Source: Nemertoderma westbladi (lineage: Eukaryota; Xenacoelomorpha; Nemertodermatida; Nemertodermatidae). From it: a stretch of 46,137 bases of DNA. This document shows positions 1-12,693 of the stretch, piece after piece. Where the stretch lies: NCBI GenBank assembly GCA_032718475.1, contig JAUCBJ010007019.1:1-46137 (forward strand), in the 5' to 3' direction. A program made the translations under genes and the position numbers. Every line of letters starts with the position of its first letter. Within the stretch, counting starts at the first letter, position 1. Below the pieces are notes generated by a model. It was not told the origin of the DNA and did not search any database. It saw only the letters and a list, made by a program, of their open reading frames with translations.

Positions 1-1
1 T

Positions 2-1735
2 AGTGCTTCACCAGCTGTTATAAAGCACAGGGATGGAGTACTTACATCTGATTACGATATTGCTTGTAAATTCAATGACACGTTTTTCTCAAATTTTAGT
101 GAACCATTGTCCGCATCTGTGCTACCATACATTTTTAGTTGGCGGAATTGTAATCTGGAAAGCACATGCTTTTCTCCACAACATGTGCTCAAGATTTTAC
201 GATCATTAAATAGCAACAAGGCTGCAGGCTTTGATGCAATTCCACCCATTGTTCTAATTCAGTGTGCAGGTGAATTAAGTGAGTCATTGTGCAATATATT
301 TAATTTGTCACTGGCGACAGGTATTTTTCCTGAGGCTTGGAAGAGTGCAGTGGTTATTCCCGTATATAAGAAGCTAGAGCGTAATATTGCTGACAACTAT
401 AGGCCAGTGTCTTTGTTGTCAGTTATATCTAAAGTATATGAACGATGTTTATGCGATCACATCAACATGGTCTCTCTTAGTCAACATGGTTTCTGTGCTG
501 GTCGCTCAACAGTGACTCAGCTCATTGGTGCATATCATACTATTGGTAAGATTTTAGATAATGGTGGGCAGGTAGATGTGCTGTACTTGGATTTTTCCAA
601 GGCATTTGATAGTGTACCTCATACGTTATTGATTCATAAGCTAAAAAGCTTTGGTTTTAGTGGTGCAATACTGAAATTGATGGAATCATATTTATCAAAC
701 CGTAGGCAATGTGTGTCACACAATGGCTCAGTTTCCTATTGGCTAGATGTGCGGTCAGGGGTCCCACAGGGGTCCTTGTTGGGGCCCATTTTGTTCAGTA
801 TGTATATCAATGACATGCCGCGTGTGGCAGAAAGAGACCACACGGTTTCTCTTTATGCTGATGACTCTAAGCTTTTCTCTGAAATAAAATCTGTTACAGA
901 CTGCTGGGACCTACAAGGCAGCTTAGATAAATTACTTGTTTGGAGCGAGACATGGGGTATGAGTTTTAACACTAACAAATGCAAGGTGCTAACTATAACT
1001 AGGAAGAAATTCCCAAATTTATATTTTTATAATTTGAGGGGCCACCCACTGGGTCGTGTAACTAGTTTCACCGATCTAGGTTTGAAAATCACTGGGAACC
1101 TAGATTGGTCAGCGCACATTGATGACGTTGTTGGTAGGACAAATAAAACTTGGTTTATGATAAGGAGAGTGTGTGATAGTTCACATGGTGAACTAATGAA
1201 AAAGTTATTTGTTTCGTTGTGCCGTAGTAAATTGGAGTACGCCAGTCCAGTGTGGGACACACACATCAAACATAACCGCCTTCGACTGGAAGGGGTTCAG
1301 CGACGTGTAACTCGCAGCCTTTGTGGGTATCAGCATGATCTCTCATACAGCGAGAGGTTAGGCAATTTAAATCTAACTCCAATTTGCTATCGGAAAGAGA
1401 TCTTAGATCTCCTATTTTATCATGGTGTTGTCTATAATCGCTTTGACGTTGCACTACCTGCTATTAGAGAACGTAGCTGGGACGTGGATCCTAGAATATT
1501 CGGTAATCTTTGCCATACTGAAACGTTTTATGCTTCTTTCTGTAACCGGATTGGGAAGGAGTGGAATAATCTACCTCTTGCAATCCGGAAAATCAAGAAG
1601 CTTTCAGTATTTAAACGTCAACTGTTTTTGCATTACAGTCGAGTAAGGATGCCCATATTTGACTGCGATAACCCATGTACATACATGACATGTTGTCACT
1701 GTTCACGTTGTCGGGAGTTTAACAGTTGTTTATAA
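2..1735 (+). CDS. LINE-D ORF2 C-terminal part: reverse transcriptase (5' partial)
   Basis: The frame is open from base 2, so no start codon is assigned; the protein begins upstream of the window. It has 577 visible residues and ends with TAA at 1733-1735. The first 70 or so residues are the linker before the RT domain. Motif A (LDFSKAFDSVPH) has its catalytic Asp at residue 197 (base 590). Motif B is GVPQGSLLGP near bases 758-787. Motif C is YADD at residues 285-288 (bases 854-865). All catalytic residues are present. The thumb and C-terminal region contains the RLEGVQRR stretch seen in jockey/CR1 proteins. The last 25 residues hold at least seven cysteines, which could bind zinc (inference). 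The enzyme would copy its own RNA at a nicked target. No frameshift or internal stop is seen, so the copy is young or was recently active. Confidence 0.9.
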   Translation, partial: SASPAVIKHRDGVLTSDYDIACKFNDTFFSNFSEPLSASVLPYIFSWRNCNLESTCFSPQHVLKILRSLNSNKAAGFDAIPPIVLIQCAGELSESLCNIFNLSLATGIFPEAWKSAVVIPVYKKLERNIADNYRPVSLLSVISKVYERCLCDHINMVSLSQHGFCAGRSTVTQLIGAYHTIGKILDNGGQVDVLYLDFSKAFDSVPHTLLIHKLKSFGFSGAILKLMESYLSNRRQCVSHNGSVSYWLDVRSGVPQGSLLGPILFSMYINDMPRVAERDHTVSLYADDSKLFSEIKSVTDCWDLQGSLDKLLVWSETWGMSFNTNKCKVLTITRKKFPNLYFYNLRGHPLGRVTSFTDLGLKITGNLDWSAHIDDVVGRTNKTWFMIRRVCDSSHGELMKKLFVSLCRSKLEYASPVWDTHIKHNRLRLEGVQRRVTRSLCGYQHDLSYSERLGNLNLTPICYRKEILDLLFYHGVVYNRFDVALPAIRERSWDVDPRIFGNLCHTETFYASFCNRIGKEWNNLPLAIRKIKKLSVFKRQLFLHYSRVRMPIFDCDNPCTYMTCCHCSRCREFNSCL

Positions 1736-2060
1736 ATATCGTAGCGGAATCCAAGCAATATTAGTTTTGGTACTGTTAACCATACTGATTAAGTATATAG
1801 GTATATTGTAGTGTCACTATTATCAGTTTAATTTAGTTAGTTTATTTTCTGCCATAACATTATATTATTATCAATTTATGTATTATATAATATCATATGT
1901 GTAGCCTATAATACGTTGTTTTGCTTACAGTAGGCCTACATTAAGTAACGGTCAGTTATATCACAGGCGTGCACTACAATATGGTTATCAACACCTGCGT
2001 GCATTGTCTTTGTTATCTATATAACATAAAGTTTAATAATAAATAATAAATAATAATAAA
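1736..2060 (+). other. LINE-D 3' untranslated region and A/T-rich tail
   Basis: Non-coding A/T-rich sequence follows the RT stop codon. It ends in a run of TAA/AATAA units at about 2035-2060, as expected for the simple-repeat 3' tail of a jockey/CR1/L2-type LINE. The satellite starts without a gap. Confidence 0.7.
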
Positions 2061-4570
2061 TATGGGCTTCCGCACTCCCACTTGGGTACATGGACCCTGG
2101 GGTTCGGTTGTATATGGGCTTCCGCACTCCCACTTTGGTACATGGACCCCGGGGTTCGGTTGTATATGGGCTTCCGCACTCCCACTTGGGTACATGGACC
2201 CTGGGGTTCGGTTGTATATGGGCTTCCGCACTCCCACTTGGGTACATGGACCCTGGGGTTCGGTTGTATATGGGCTTCCGCACTCCCACTTGGGTACATG
2301 GACCCTGGGGTTCGGTTGTATATGGGCTTCCGCACTCCCACTTGGGTACATGGACCCTGGGGTTCGGTTGTATATGGGCTTCCGCACTCCCACTTGGGTA
2401 CATGGACCCTGGGGTTCGGTTGTATATGGGCTTCCGCACTCCCACTTGGGTACATGGACCCTGGGGTTCGGTTGTATATGGGCTTCCGCACTCCCACTTG
2501 GGTACATGGACCCTGGGGTTCGGTTGTATATGGGCTTCCGCACTCCCACTTGGGTACATGGACCCTGGGGTTCGGTTGTATATGGGCTTCCGCACTCCCA
2601 CTTGGGTACATGGACCCTGGGGTTCGGTTGTATATGGGCTTCCGCACTCCTTATTGGGTACATGGACCCTGGGGTTCGGTTGTATATGGGCTTCCGCACT
2701 CCCACTTGGGTACATTGACCCTGGGGTTCGGTTGTATATGGGCTTCCGCACTCCCACTTGGGTACATGGACCCTGGGGTTCGGTTGTATATGGGCTTCCG
2801 CACTCCCACTTGGCTGGACCCTGGGGTTCGGTTGTATATGGGCTTCCGCACTCCCACTTGGGTACATGGACCTTGGAGTTCGGTTGTATATGGGCTTCCG
2901 CACTCCTTATTGGGTACATGGACCCTGGGGTTCGGTTGTATATGGGCTTCCGCACTCCCACTTGGGTACATGGACCCCGGGGTTCGGTTGTATATGGGCT
3001 TCCGCACTCCCACTTGGGTACATGGACCCTGGGGTTCGGTTGTATATGGGCTTCCGCACTCCCACTTCGGTACATGGACCCTGGGGTTCGGTTGTATATG
3101 GGCTTCCGCACTCCCACTTGGGTACATGGACCCTGGGGTTCGGTTGTATATGGGCTTCCGCACTCCCACTTGGGTACATGGACCCTGGGGTTCGGTTGTA
3201 TATGGGCTTCCGCACTCCTTATTGGGTACATGGACCCTGGGGTTCGGTTGTATATGGGCTTCCGCACTCTCACTTGGGTACATGGACCCTGGGGTTCGGT
3301 TGTATATGGGCTTCCGCACTCCTTATTGGGTACATGGACCCTGGGGTTCGGTTGTATATGGGCTTCCGCACTCCCACTTGGCTGGACCCTGGGGTTCGGT
3401 TGTATATGGGCTTCCGCACTCCCACTTGGCTACATGGACCCTGGGGTTCGGTTGTATATGGGCTTCCGCACTCCCACTTGGGTACATGGACCCTGGGGTT
3501 CGGTTGTATATGGGCTTCCGCACTCCCACTTGGGTACATGGACCCTGGGGTTCGGTTGTATATGGGCTTCCGCACTCCCACTTGGGTACATGGACCCTGG
3601 GGTTCGGTTGTATATGGGCTTCCGCACTCCTTATTGGGTACATGGACCCTGGGGTTCGGTTGTATATGGGCTTCCGCACTCCCACTTGGGTACATGGACC
3701 CCGGGGTTCGGTTGTATATGGGCTTCCGCACTCCTTATTGGGTACATGGACCCTGGGGTTCGGTTGTATATGGGCTTCCGCACTCCCACTTGGCTGGACC
3801 CTGGGGTTCGGTTGTATATGGGCTTCCGCACTCCCACTTGGGTACATGGACCCTGGGGTTCGGTTGTATATGGGCTTCCGCACTCCTTATTGGGTACATG
3901 GACCCTGGGGTTCGGTTGTATATGGGCTTCCGCACTCCCACTTGGGTACATGGACCCTGGGGTTCGGTTGTATATGGGCTTCCGCACTCCCACTTGGGTA
4001 CATGGACCCTGGGGTTCGGTTGTATATGGGCTTCCGCACTCCCACTTGGGTACATGGACCCTGGGGTTCGGTTGTATATGGGCTTCCGCACTCCCACTTG
4101 GGTACATGGACCCTGGGGTTCGGTTGTATATGGGCTTCCGCACTCCCACTTGGGTACATGGACCCTGGGGTTCGGTTGTATATGGGCTTCCGCACTCCCA
4201 CTTGGGTACATGGACCCTGGGGTTCGGTTGTATATGGGCTTCCGCACTCCCACTTGGGTACATGGACCCTGGGGTTCGGTTGTATATGGGCTTCCGCACT
4301 CCCACTTGGGTACATGGACCCTGGGGTTCGGTTGTATATGGGCTTCCGCACTCCTTATTGGGTACATGGACCCTGGAGTTCGGTTGTATATGGGCTTCCG
4401 CACTCCCACTTGGGTACATGAACCCTGGGGTTCGGTTGTATATGGGCTTCCGCACTCCCACTTGGGTACATGAACCCTGGGGTTCGGTTGTATATGGGCT
4501 TCCGCACTCCCACTTGGGTACATGGACCCTGGGGTTCGGTTGTATATGGGCTTCCGCACTCCCACTTGGG

Positions 4571-5385
4571 TACATGAACCCTGGGGTTCGGTTGTATATA
4601 GGCTTCCGCACTCCCACTTGGGTACATGGACCCTGGGGTTCGGTTGTATATGGGCTTCCGCACTCCTTATTGGGTACATGGACCCTGGGGTTCGGTTGTA
4701 TATGGGCTTCCGCACTCCCACTTGGGTACATGAACCCTGGGGTTCGGTTGTATATAGGCTTCCGCACTCCCACTTGGGTACATGGACCCTGGGGTTCGGT
4801 TGTATATGGGCTTCCGCACTCCTTATTGGGTACATGGACCCTGGGGTTCGGTTGTATATGGGCTTCCGCACTCCTTATTGGGTACATGGACCCTGGGGTT
4901 CGGTTGTATATGGGCTTCCGCACTCCCACTTGGGTACATGAACCCTGGGGTTCGGTTGTATATAGGCTTCCGCACTCCCACTTGGGTACATGGACCCTGG
5001 GGTTCGGTTGTATATGGGCTTCCGCACTCCTTATTGGGTACATGGACCCTGGGGTTCGGTTGTATATGGGCTTCCGCACTCCTTATTGGGTACATGGACC
5101 CTGGGGTTCGGTTGTATATGGGCTTCCGCACTCCCACTTGGGTACATGGACCCTGGGGTTCGGTTGTATATGGGCTTCCGCACTCCCACTTGGGTACATG
5201 GACCCTGGGGTTCGGTTGTATATGGGCTTCCGCACTCCCACTTGGGTACATGGACCCTGGGGTTCGGTTGTATATGGGCTTCCGCACTCCCACTTGGGTA
5301 CATGGACCCTGGGGTTCGGTTGTATATGGGCTTCCGCACTCCCACTTGGGTACATGAACCCTGGGGTTCGGTTGTATATAGGCTT
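4571..5385. repeat. Higher-order repeat block in array 1 (GAACC + TATAGGC haplotype)
   Basis: Two rare variants, GAACC and a following TATAGGC, occur together in units at 4576, 4732, 4940 and 5356. The spacings are 156, 208 and 416 bp, exactly 3, 4 and 8 units of 52 bp. Coupled variants at multiples of the unit length indicate amplification of multi-unit blocks rather than independent mutation. Confidence 0.75.
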
Positions 5386-8300
5386 CCGCACTCCCACTTG
5401 GGTACATGGACCCTGGGGTTCGGTTGTATATGGGCTTCCGCACTCCTTATTGGGTACATGGACCCTGGGGTTCGGTTGTATATGGGCTTCCGCACTCCTT
5501 ATTGGGTACATGGACCCTGGGGTTCGGTTGTATATGGGCTTCCGCACTCCCACTTGGGTACATGGACCCTGGGGTTCGGTTGTATATGGGCTTCCGCACT
5601 CCTTATTGGGTACATGGACCCTGGGGTTCGGTTGTATATGGGCTTCCGCACTCCCACTTGGGTACATGAACCCTGGGGTTCGGTTGTATATGGGCTTCCG
5701 CACTCCCACTTGGTATGGACCCTGGGGTTCGGTTGTATATGGGCTTCCGCACTCCCACTTGGGTACATGGACCCTGGGGTTCGGTTGTATATGGGCTTCC
5801 GCACTCCCACTTGGATGGACCCTGGGGTTCGGTTGTATATGGGCTTCCGCACTCCCACTTGGGTACATGGACCCCGGGGTTCGGTTGTATATGGGCTTCC
5901 GCACTCCCACTTGGGTACATGGACCCCGGGGTTCGGTTGTATATGGGCTTCCGCACTCCTTATTGGGTACATGGACCCTGGAGTTCGGTTGTATATGGGC
6001 TTCCGCACTCCCACTTGGGTACATGGACCCTGGGGTTCGGTTGTATATGGGCTTCCGCACTCCCACTTGGGTACATGGACCCTGGGGTTCGGTTGTATAT
6101 GGGCTTCCGCACTCCCACTTGGGTACATGGACCCTGGGGTTCGGTTGTATATGGGCTTCCGCACTCCCACTTGGGTACATGGACCCTGGGGTTCGGTTGT
6201 ATATGGGCTTCCGCACTCCCACTTGGGTACATGGACCCTGGGGTTCGGTTGTATATGGGCTTCCGCACTCCCACTTGGGTACATGGACCCTGGAGTTCGG
6301 TTGTATATGGGCTTCCGCACTCCCACTTGGGTACATGGACCCTGGGGTTCGGTTGTATATGGGCTTCCGCACTCCTTATTGGGTACATGGACCCTGGAGT
6401 TCGGTTGTATATGGGCTTCCGCACTCCTTACTTGGGTACATGGACCCTGGGGTTCGGTTGTATATGGGCTTCCGCACTCCTTATTGGGTACATGGACCCT
6501 GGGGTTCGGTTGTATATGGGCTTCCGCACTCCCACTTGGGTACATGGACCCTGGGGTTCGGTTGTATATGGGCTTCCGCACTCCCACTTGGGTACATGGA
6601 CCCTGGGGTTCGGTTGTATATGGGCTTCCGCACTCCTTATTGGGTACATGGACCCTGGGGTTCGGTTGTATATGGGCTTCCGCACTCCCACTTGGGTACA
6701 TGGACCCTGGGGTTCGGTTGTATATGGGCTTCCGCACTCCCTACTTGGGTACATGGACCCTGGGGTTCGGTTGTATATGGGCTTCCGCACTCCCACTTGG
6801 CTACATGGACCCTGGGGTTCGGTTGTATATGGGCTTCCGCACTCCCACTTGGGTACATGGACCCTGGGGTTCGGTTGTATATGGGCTTCCGCACTCCCAC
6901 TTGGGTACATGGACCCTGGGGTTCGGTTGTATATGGGCTTCCGCACTCCCACTTGGGTACATGGACCCTGGGGTTCGGTTGTATATGGGCTTCCGCACTC
7001 CCACTTGGGTACATGGACCCCGGGGTTCGGTTGTATATGGGCTTCCGCACTCCCACTTGGGTACATGGACCCTGGGGTTCGGTTGTATATGGGCTTCCGC
7101 ACTCCTCACTTGGGTACATGGACCCTGGGGTTCGGTTGTATATGGGCTTCCGCACTCCCACTTGGGTACATGGACCCTGGGGTTCGGTTGTATATGGGCT
7201 TCCGCACTCCCACTTGGGTACATGGACCCCGGGGTTCGGTTGTATATGGGCTTCCGCACTCCCACTTGGGTACATGGACCCTGGGGTTCGGTTGTATATG
7301 GGCTTCCGCACTCCTTACTTGGGTACATGGACCCTGGGGTTCGGTTGTATATGGGCTTCCGCACTCCTTATTGGGTACATGGACCCTGGGGTTCGGTTGT
7401 ATATGGGCTTCCGCACTCCTCACTTGGGTACATGGACCCTGGGGTTCGGTTGTATATGGGCTTCCGCACTCCTTATTGGGTACATGGACCCTGGGGTTCG
7501 GTTGTATATGGGCTTCCGCACTCCTTATTGGGTACATGGACCCTGGGGTTCGGTTGTATATGGGCTTCCGCACTCCTTATTGGGTACATGGACCCTGGGG
7601 TTCGGTTGTATATGGGCTTCCGCACTCCTTATTGGGTACATGGACCCTGGGGTTCGGTTGTATATGGGCTTCCGCACTCCTTATTGGGTACATGGACCCT
7701 GGGGTTCGGTTGTATATGGGCTTCCGCACTCCTTATTGGGTACATGGACCCTGGGGTTCGGTTGTATATGGGCTTCCGCACTCCTTATTGGGTACATGGA
7801 CCCTGGGGTTCGGTTGTATATGGGCTTCCGCACTCCTTATTGGGTACATGGACCCTGGGGTTCGGTTGTATATGGGCTTCCGCACTCCTTATTGGGTACA
7901 TGGACCCCGGGGTTCGGTTGTATATGGGCTTCCGCACTCCCACTTGGGTACATGGACCCTGGGGTTCGGTTGTATATGGGCTTCCGCACTCCCACTTGGG
8001 TACATGGACCCTGGGGTTCGGTTGTATATGGGCTTCCGCACTCCCACTTGGGTACATGGACCCTGGGGTTCGGTTGTATATGGGCTTCCGCACTCCCACT
8101 TGGGTACATGGACCCTGGGGTTCGGTTGTATATGGGCTTCCGCACTCCCACTTGGGTACATGGACCCTGGGGTTCGGTTGTATATGGGCTTCCGCACTCC
8201 TTACTTGGGTACATGGACCCTGGGGTTCGGTTGTATATGGGCTTCCGCACTCCTTATTGGGTACATGGACCCTGGGGTTCGGTTGTATATGGGCTTCCGC

Positions 8301-11300
8301 ACTCCTTATTGGGTACATGGACCCTGGGGTTCGGTTGTATATGGGCTTCCGCACTCCTTATTGGGTACATGGACCCTGGGGTTCGGTTGTATATGGGCTT
8401 CCGCACTCCCACTTGGGTACATGGACCCTGGGGTTCGGTTGTATATGGGCTTCCGCACTCCTTATTGGGTACATGGACCCTGGGGTTCGGTTGTATATGG
8501 GCTTCCGCACTCCCACTTGGGTACATGGACCCTGGGGTTCGGTTGTATATGGGCTTCCGCACTCCTTATTGGGTACATGGACCCTGGGGTTCGGTTGTAT
8601 ATGGGCTTCCGCACTCCTTATTGGGTACATGGACCCTGGGGTTCGGTTGTATATGGGCTTCCGCACTCCTTATTGGGTACATGGACCCTGGGGTTCGGTT
8701 GTATATGGGCTTCCGCACTCCCACTTGGGTACATGGACCCCGGGGTTCGGTTGTATATGGGCTTCCGCACTCCTTATTGGGTACATGGACCCTGGGGTTC
8801 GGTTGTATATGGGCTTCCGCACTCCTTATTGGGTACATGGACCCTGGGGTTCGGTTGTATATGGGCTTCCGCACTCCCACTTGGCTACATGGACCCTGGG
8901 GTTCGGTTGTATATGGGCTTCCGCACTCCCACTTGGGTACATGGACCCTGGGGTTCGGTTGTATATGGGCTTCCGCACTCCCACTTGGGTACATGGACCC
9001 TGGGGTTCGGTTGTATATGGGCTTCCGCACTCCCACTTGGGTACATGGACCCTGGGGTTCGGTTGTATATGGGCTTCCGCACTCCCACTTGGGTACATGG
9101 ACCCTGGGGTTCGGTTGTATATGGGCTTCCGCACTCCTTATTGGGTACATGGACCCTGGAGTTCGGTTGTATATGGGCTTCCGCACTCCCACTTGGGTAC
9201 ATGGACCCTGGGGTTCGGTTGTATATGGGCTTCCGCACTCCCACTTGGGTACATGGACCCTGGGGTTCGGTTGTATATGGGCTTCCGCACTCCCACTTGG
9301 GTACATGGACCCCGGGGTTCGGTTGTATATGGGCTTCCGCACTCCCACTTGGGTACATGGACCCTGGGGTTCGGTTGTATATGGGCTTCCGCACTCCTTA
9401 TTGGGTACATGGACCCTGGGGTTCGGTTGTATATGGGCTTCCGCACTCCTTATTGGGTACATGGACCCTGGGGTTCGGTTGTATATGGGCTTCCGCACTC
9501 CTTATTGGGTACATGGACCCAGGGGTTCGGTTGTATATGGGCTTCCGCACTCCCACTTGGGTACATGGACCCTGGGGTTCGGTTGTATATGGGCTTCCGC
9601 ACTCCCACTTGGGTACATGGACCTTGGGGTTCGGTTGTATATGGGCTTCCGCACTCTCACTTGGGTACATGAACCCTGGGGTTCGGTTGTATATGGGCTT
9701 CCGCACTCCCACTTGGATGGACCCTGGGGTTCGGTTGTATATGGGCTTCCGCACTCCTTATTGGGTACATGGACCCTGGGGTTCGGTTGTATATGGGCTT
9801 CCGCACTCTCACTTGGGTACATGAACCCTGGGGTTCGGTTGTATATGGGCTTCCGCACTCCCACTTGGATGGACCCTGGGGTTCGGTTGTATATGGGCTT
9901 CCGCACTCCTTATTGGGTACATGGACCCTGGGGTTCGGTTGTATATGGGCTTCCGCACTCCCACTTGGGTACATGGACCCCGGGGTTCGGTTGTATATGG
10001 GCTTCCGCACTCCTTATTGGGTACATGGACCCTGGGGTTCGGTTGTATATGGGCTTCCGCACTCCTTATTGGGTACATGGACCCTGGGGTTCGGTTGTAT
10101 ATGGGCTTCCGCACTCCCACTTGGCTACATGGACCCTGGGGTTCGGTTGTATATGGGCTTCCGCACTCCCACTTGGGTACATGTACCTTGGGGTTCGGTT
10201 GTATATGGGCTTCCGCACTCCCACTTGGGTACATGGACCCTGGGGTTCGGTTGTATATGGGCTTCCGCACTCCCACTTGGGTACATGGACCCTGGGGTTC
10301 GGTTGTATATGGGCTTCCGCACTCCCACTTGGGTACATGGACCCTGGGGTTCGGTTGTATATGGGCTTCCGCACTCCTTATTGGGTACATGGACCCTGGA
10401 GTTCGGTTGTATATGGGCTTCCGCACTCCCACTTGGGTACATGGACCCTGGGGTTCGGTTGTATATGGGCTTCCGCACTCCCACTTGGGTACATGGACCC
10501 TGGGGTTCGGTTGTATATGGGCTTCCGCACTCCCACTTGGGTACATGGACCCCGGGGTTCGGTTGTATATGGGCTTCCGCACTCCCACTTGGGTACATGG
10601 ACCCTGGGGTTCGGTTGTATATGGGCTTCCGCACTCCCACTTGGGTACATGGACCCTGGGGTTCGGTTGTATATAGGCTTCCGCACTCCCACTTGGCTAC
10701 ATGGACCCTGGGGTTCGGTTGTATATGGGCTTCCGCACTCCCACTTGGGTACATGGACCCTGGGGTTCGGTTGTATATGGGCTTCCGCACTCCCACTTGG
10801 GTACATGGACCCTGGGGTTCGGTTGTATATGGGCTTCCGCACTCCCACTTGGGTACATGGACCCTGGGGTTCGGTTGTATATGGGCTTCCGCACTCCCAC
10901 TTGGGTACATTGACCCTGGGGTTCGGTTGTATATGGGCTTCCGCACTCCCACTTGGGTACATGGACCCTGGGGTTCGGTTGTATATGGGCTTCCGCACTC
11001 CCACTTGGGTACATGGACCCTGGGGTTCGGTTGTATATGGGCTTCCGCACTCCCACTTGGGTACATGGACCCCGGGGTTCGGTTGTATATGGGCTTCCGC
11101 ACTCCCACTTGGGTACATGGACCCTGGGGTTCGGTTGTATATGGGCTTCCGCACTCCCACTTGGATGGACCCTGGGGTTCGGTTGTATATGGGCTTCCGC
11201 ACTCCTTATTGGGTACATGGACCCCGGGGTTCGGTTGTATATGGGCTTCCGCACTCCCACTTGGGTACATGGACCCTGGGGTTCGGTTGTATATGGGCTT

Positions 11301-12685
11301 CCGCACTCCCACTTGGGTACATGGACCCCGGGGTTCGGTTGTATATGGGCTTCCGCACTCCCACTTGGGTACATGGACCCTGGGGTTCGGTTGTATATGG
11401 GCTTCCGCACTCCCACTTGGGTACATGGACCCTGGGGTTCGGTTGTATATGGGCTTCCGCACTCCCACTTGGGTACATGGACCCCGGGGTTCGGTTGTAT
11501 ATGGGCTTCCGCACTCCCACTTGGGTACATGGACCCTGGGGTTCGGTTGTATATGGGCTTCCGCACTCCCACTTGGGTACATGGACCCCGGGGTTCGGTT
11601 GTATATGGGCTTCCGCACTCCCACTTGGCTACATGGACCCTGGGGTTCGGTTGTATATGGGCTTCCGCACTCCCACTTGGATGGACCCCGGGGTTCGGTT
11701 GTATATGGGCTTCCGCACTCCCACTTGGGTACATGGACCCTGGGGTTCGGTTGTATATGGGCTTCCGCACTCCCACTTGGGTACATGGACCCTGGGGTTC
11801 GGTTGTATATGGGCTTCCGCACTCCCACTTGGGTACATGGACCCTGGGGTTCGGTTGTATATGGGCTTCCGCACTCCCACTTGGGTACATGGACCCTGGG
11901 GTTCGGTTGTATATGTATATGGGCTTCCGCACTCCCACTTGGGTACATGGACCCTGGGGTTCGGTTGTATATGTATATGGGCTTCCGCACTCCCACTTGG
12001 GTACATGGACCCTGGGGTTCGGTTGTATATGGGCTTCCGCACTCCCACTTGGGTACATGGACCCTGGGGTTCGGTTGTATATGGGCTTCCGCACTCCCAC
12101 TTGGGTACATGGACCCTGGGGTTCGGTTGTATATGGGCTTCCGCACTCCCACTTGGGTACATGGACCCTGGGGTTCGGTTGTATATGGGCTTCCGCACTC
12201 CCACTTGGGTACATGGACCCTGGGGTTCGGTTGTATATGGGCTTCCGCACTCCCACTTGGGTACATGGACCCTGGGGTTCGGTTGTATATGGGCTTCCGC
12301 ACTCCTTATTGGGTACATGGACCCTGGGGTTCGGTTGTATATGGGCTTCCGCACTCCCACTTGGGTACATGGACCCTGGGGTTCGGTTGTATATGGGCTT
12401 CCGCACTCCCACTTGGGTACATGGACCCTGGGGTTCGGTTGTATATGGGCTTCCGCACTCCCACTTGGGTACATGGACCCTGGGGTTCGGTTGTATATGT
12501 ATATGGGCTTCCGCACTCCCACTTGGGTACATGGACCCTGGAGTTCGGTTGTATATGGGCTTCCGCACTCCCACTTGGGTACATGGACCCTGGGGTTCGG
12601 TTGTATATAGGCTTCCGCACTCCCACTTGGCTACATGGACCCTGGGGTTCGGTTGTATATGTATATGGGCTTCCGCACTCCCACT

Positions 12686-12693
12686 TGGGTACA
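12686..12693. repeat. Left target-site duplication of LINE-A
   Basis: TGGGTACA at the end of array 1a is repeated at 14327-14334, directly after the LINE-A tail. Both copies fit the same place in the 52-bp unit, so an uninterrupted unit is recovered if the LINE is removed. The first T may belong to the LINE tail, so the duplication is 7 or 8 bp. Confidence 0.75.

Larger units (their letters stand above)
1..2060 (+). mobile_element. LINE-D: jockey/CR1-like non-LTR retrotransposon, 3' portion
   Basis: The 3' part of a non-LTR retrotransposon enters at the left edge of the window; its 5' part lies outside. It comprises the reverse-transcriptase reading frame (to 1735), a 3' untranslated region of about 300 bp, and an A/T-rich tail of TAA/AATAA units at about 2035-2060. 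The 52-bp satellite begins directly after the tail at 2061. Motif style (DFSKAFDSVPH, GVPQGSLLGP, YADD) fits the jockey/CR1 superfamily; the exact clade is not resolved. No target-site duplication can be tested because the 5' junction is missing. Confidence 0.88.
2061..12693. repeat. Array 1a: 52-bp satellite, about 204 units
   Basis: A head-to-tail array with a 52-bp period; the first unit is 2061-2112. Each unit contains TATGGGCTTCCGCACTCC, then CCACTTGGGTACATGGACCC, then TGGGGTTCGGTTGTA. Recurrent variants are CCTTATTGGG for CCCACTTGGG, CTGGAG or CCGGGG for CTGGGG, GAACC for GGACC, TATAGGC for TATGGGC, shorter units that lose GGTACAT-type bases (CTTGGCTGG, CTTGGATGG), and longer units with an extra TATATG near the right end. 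The consensus lacks TAA, TAG and TGA on both strands. Because 52 is not a multiple of three, all six frames run open for long distances, including plus-strand bases 2090-12610. This is a property of the repeat. Short dyads (CCCA/TGGG, ACCC/GGGT) occur in each unit. Confidence 0.98.

Noticed and set aside
1027-1646. Small frames overlapping the LINE-D reverse transcriptase
   Set aside because: Shadow frames of the RT coding sequence, without independent signals.
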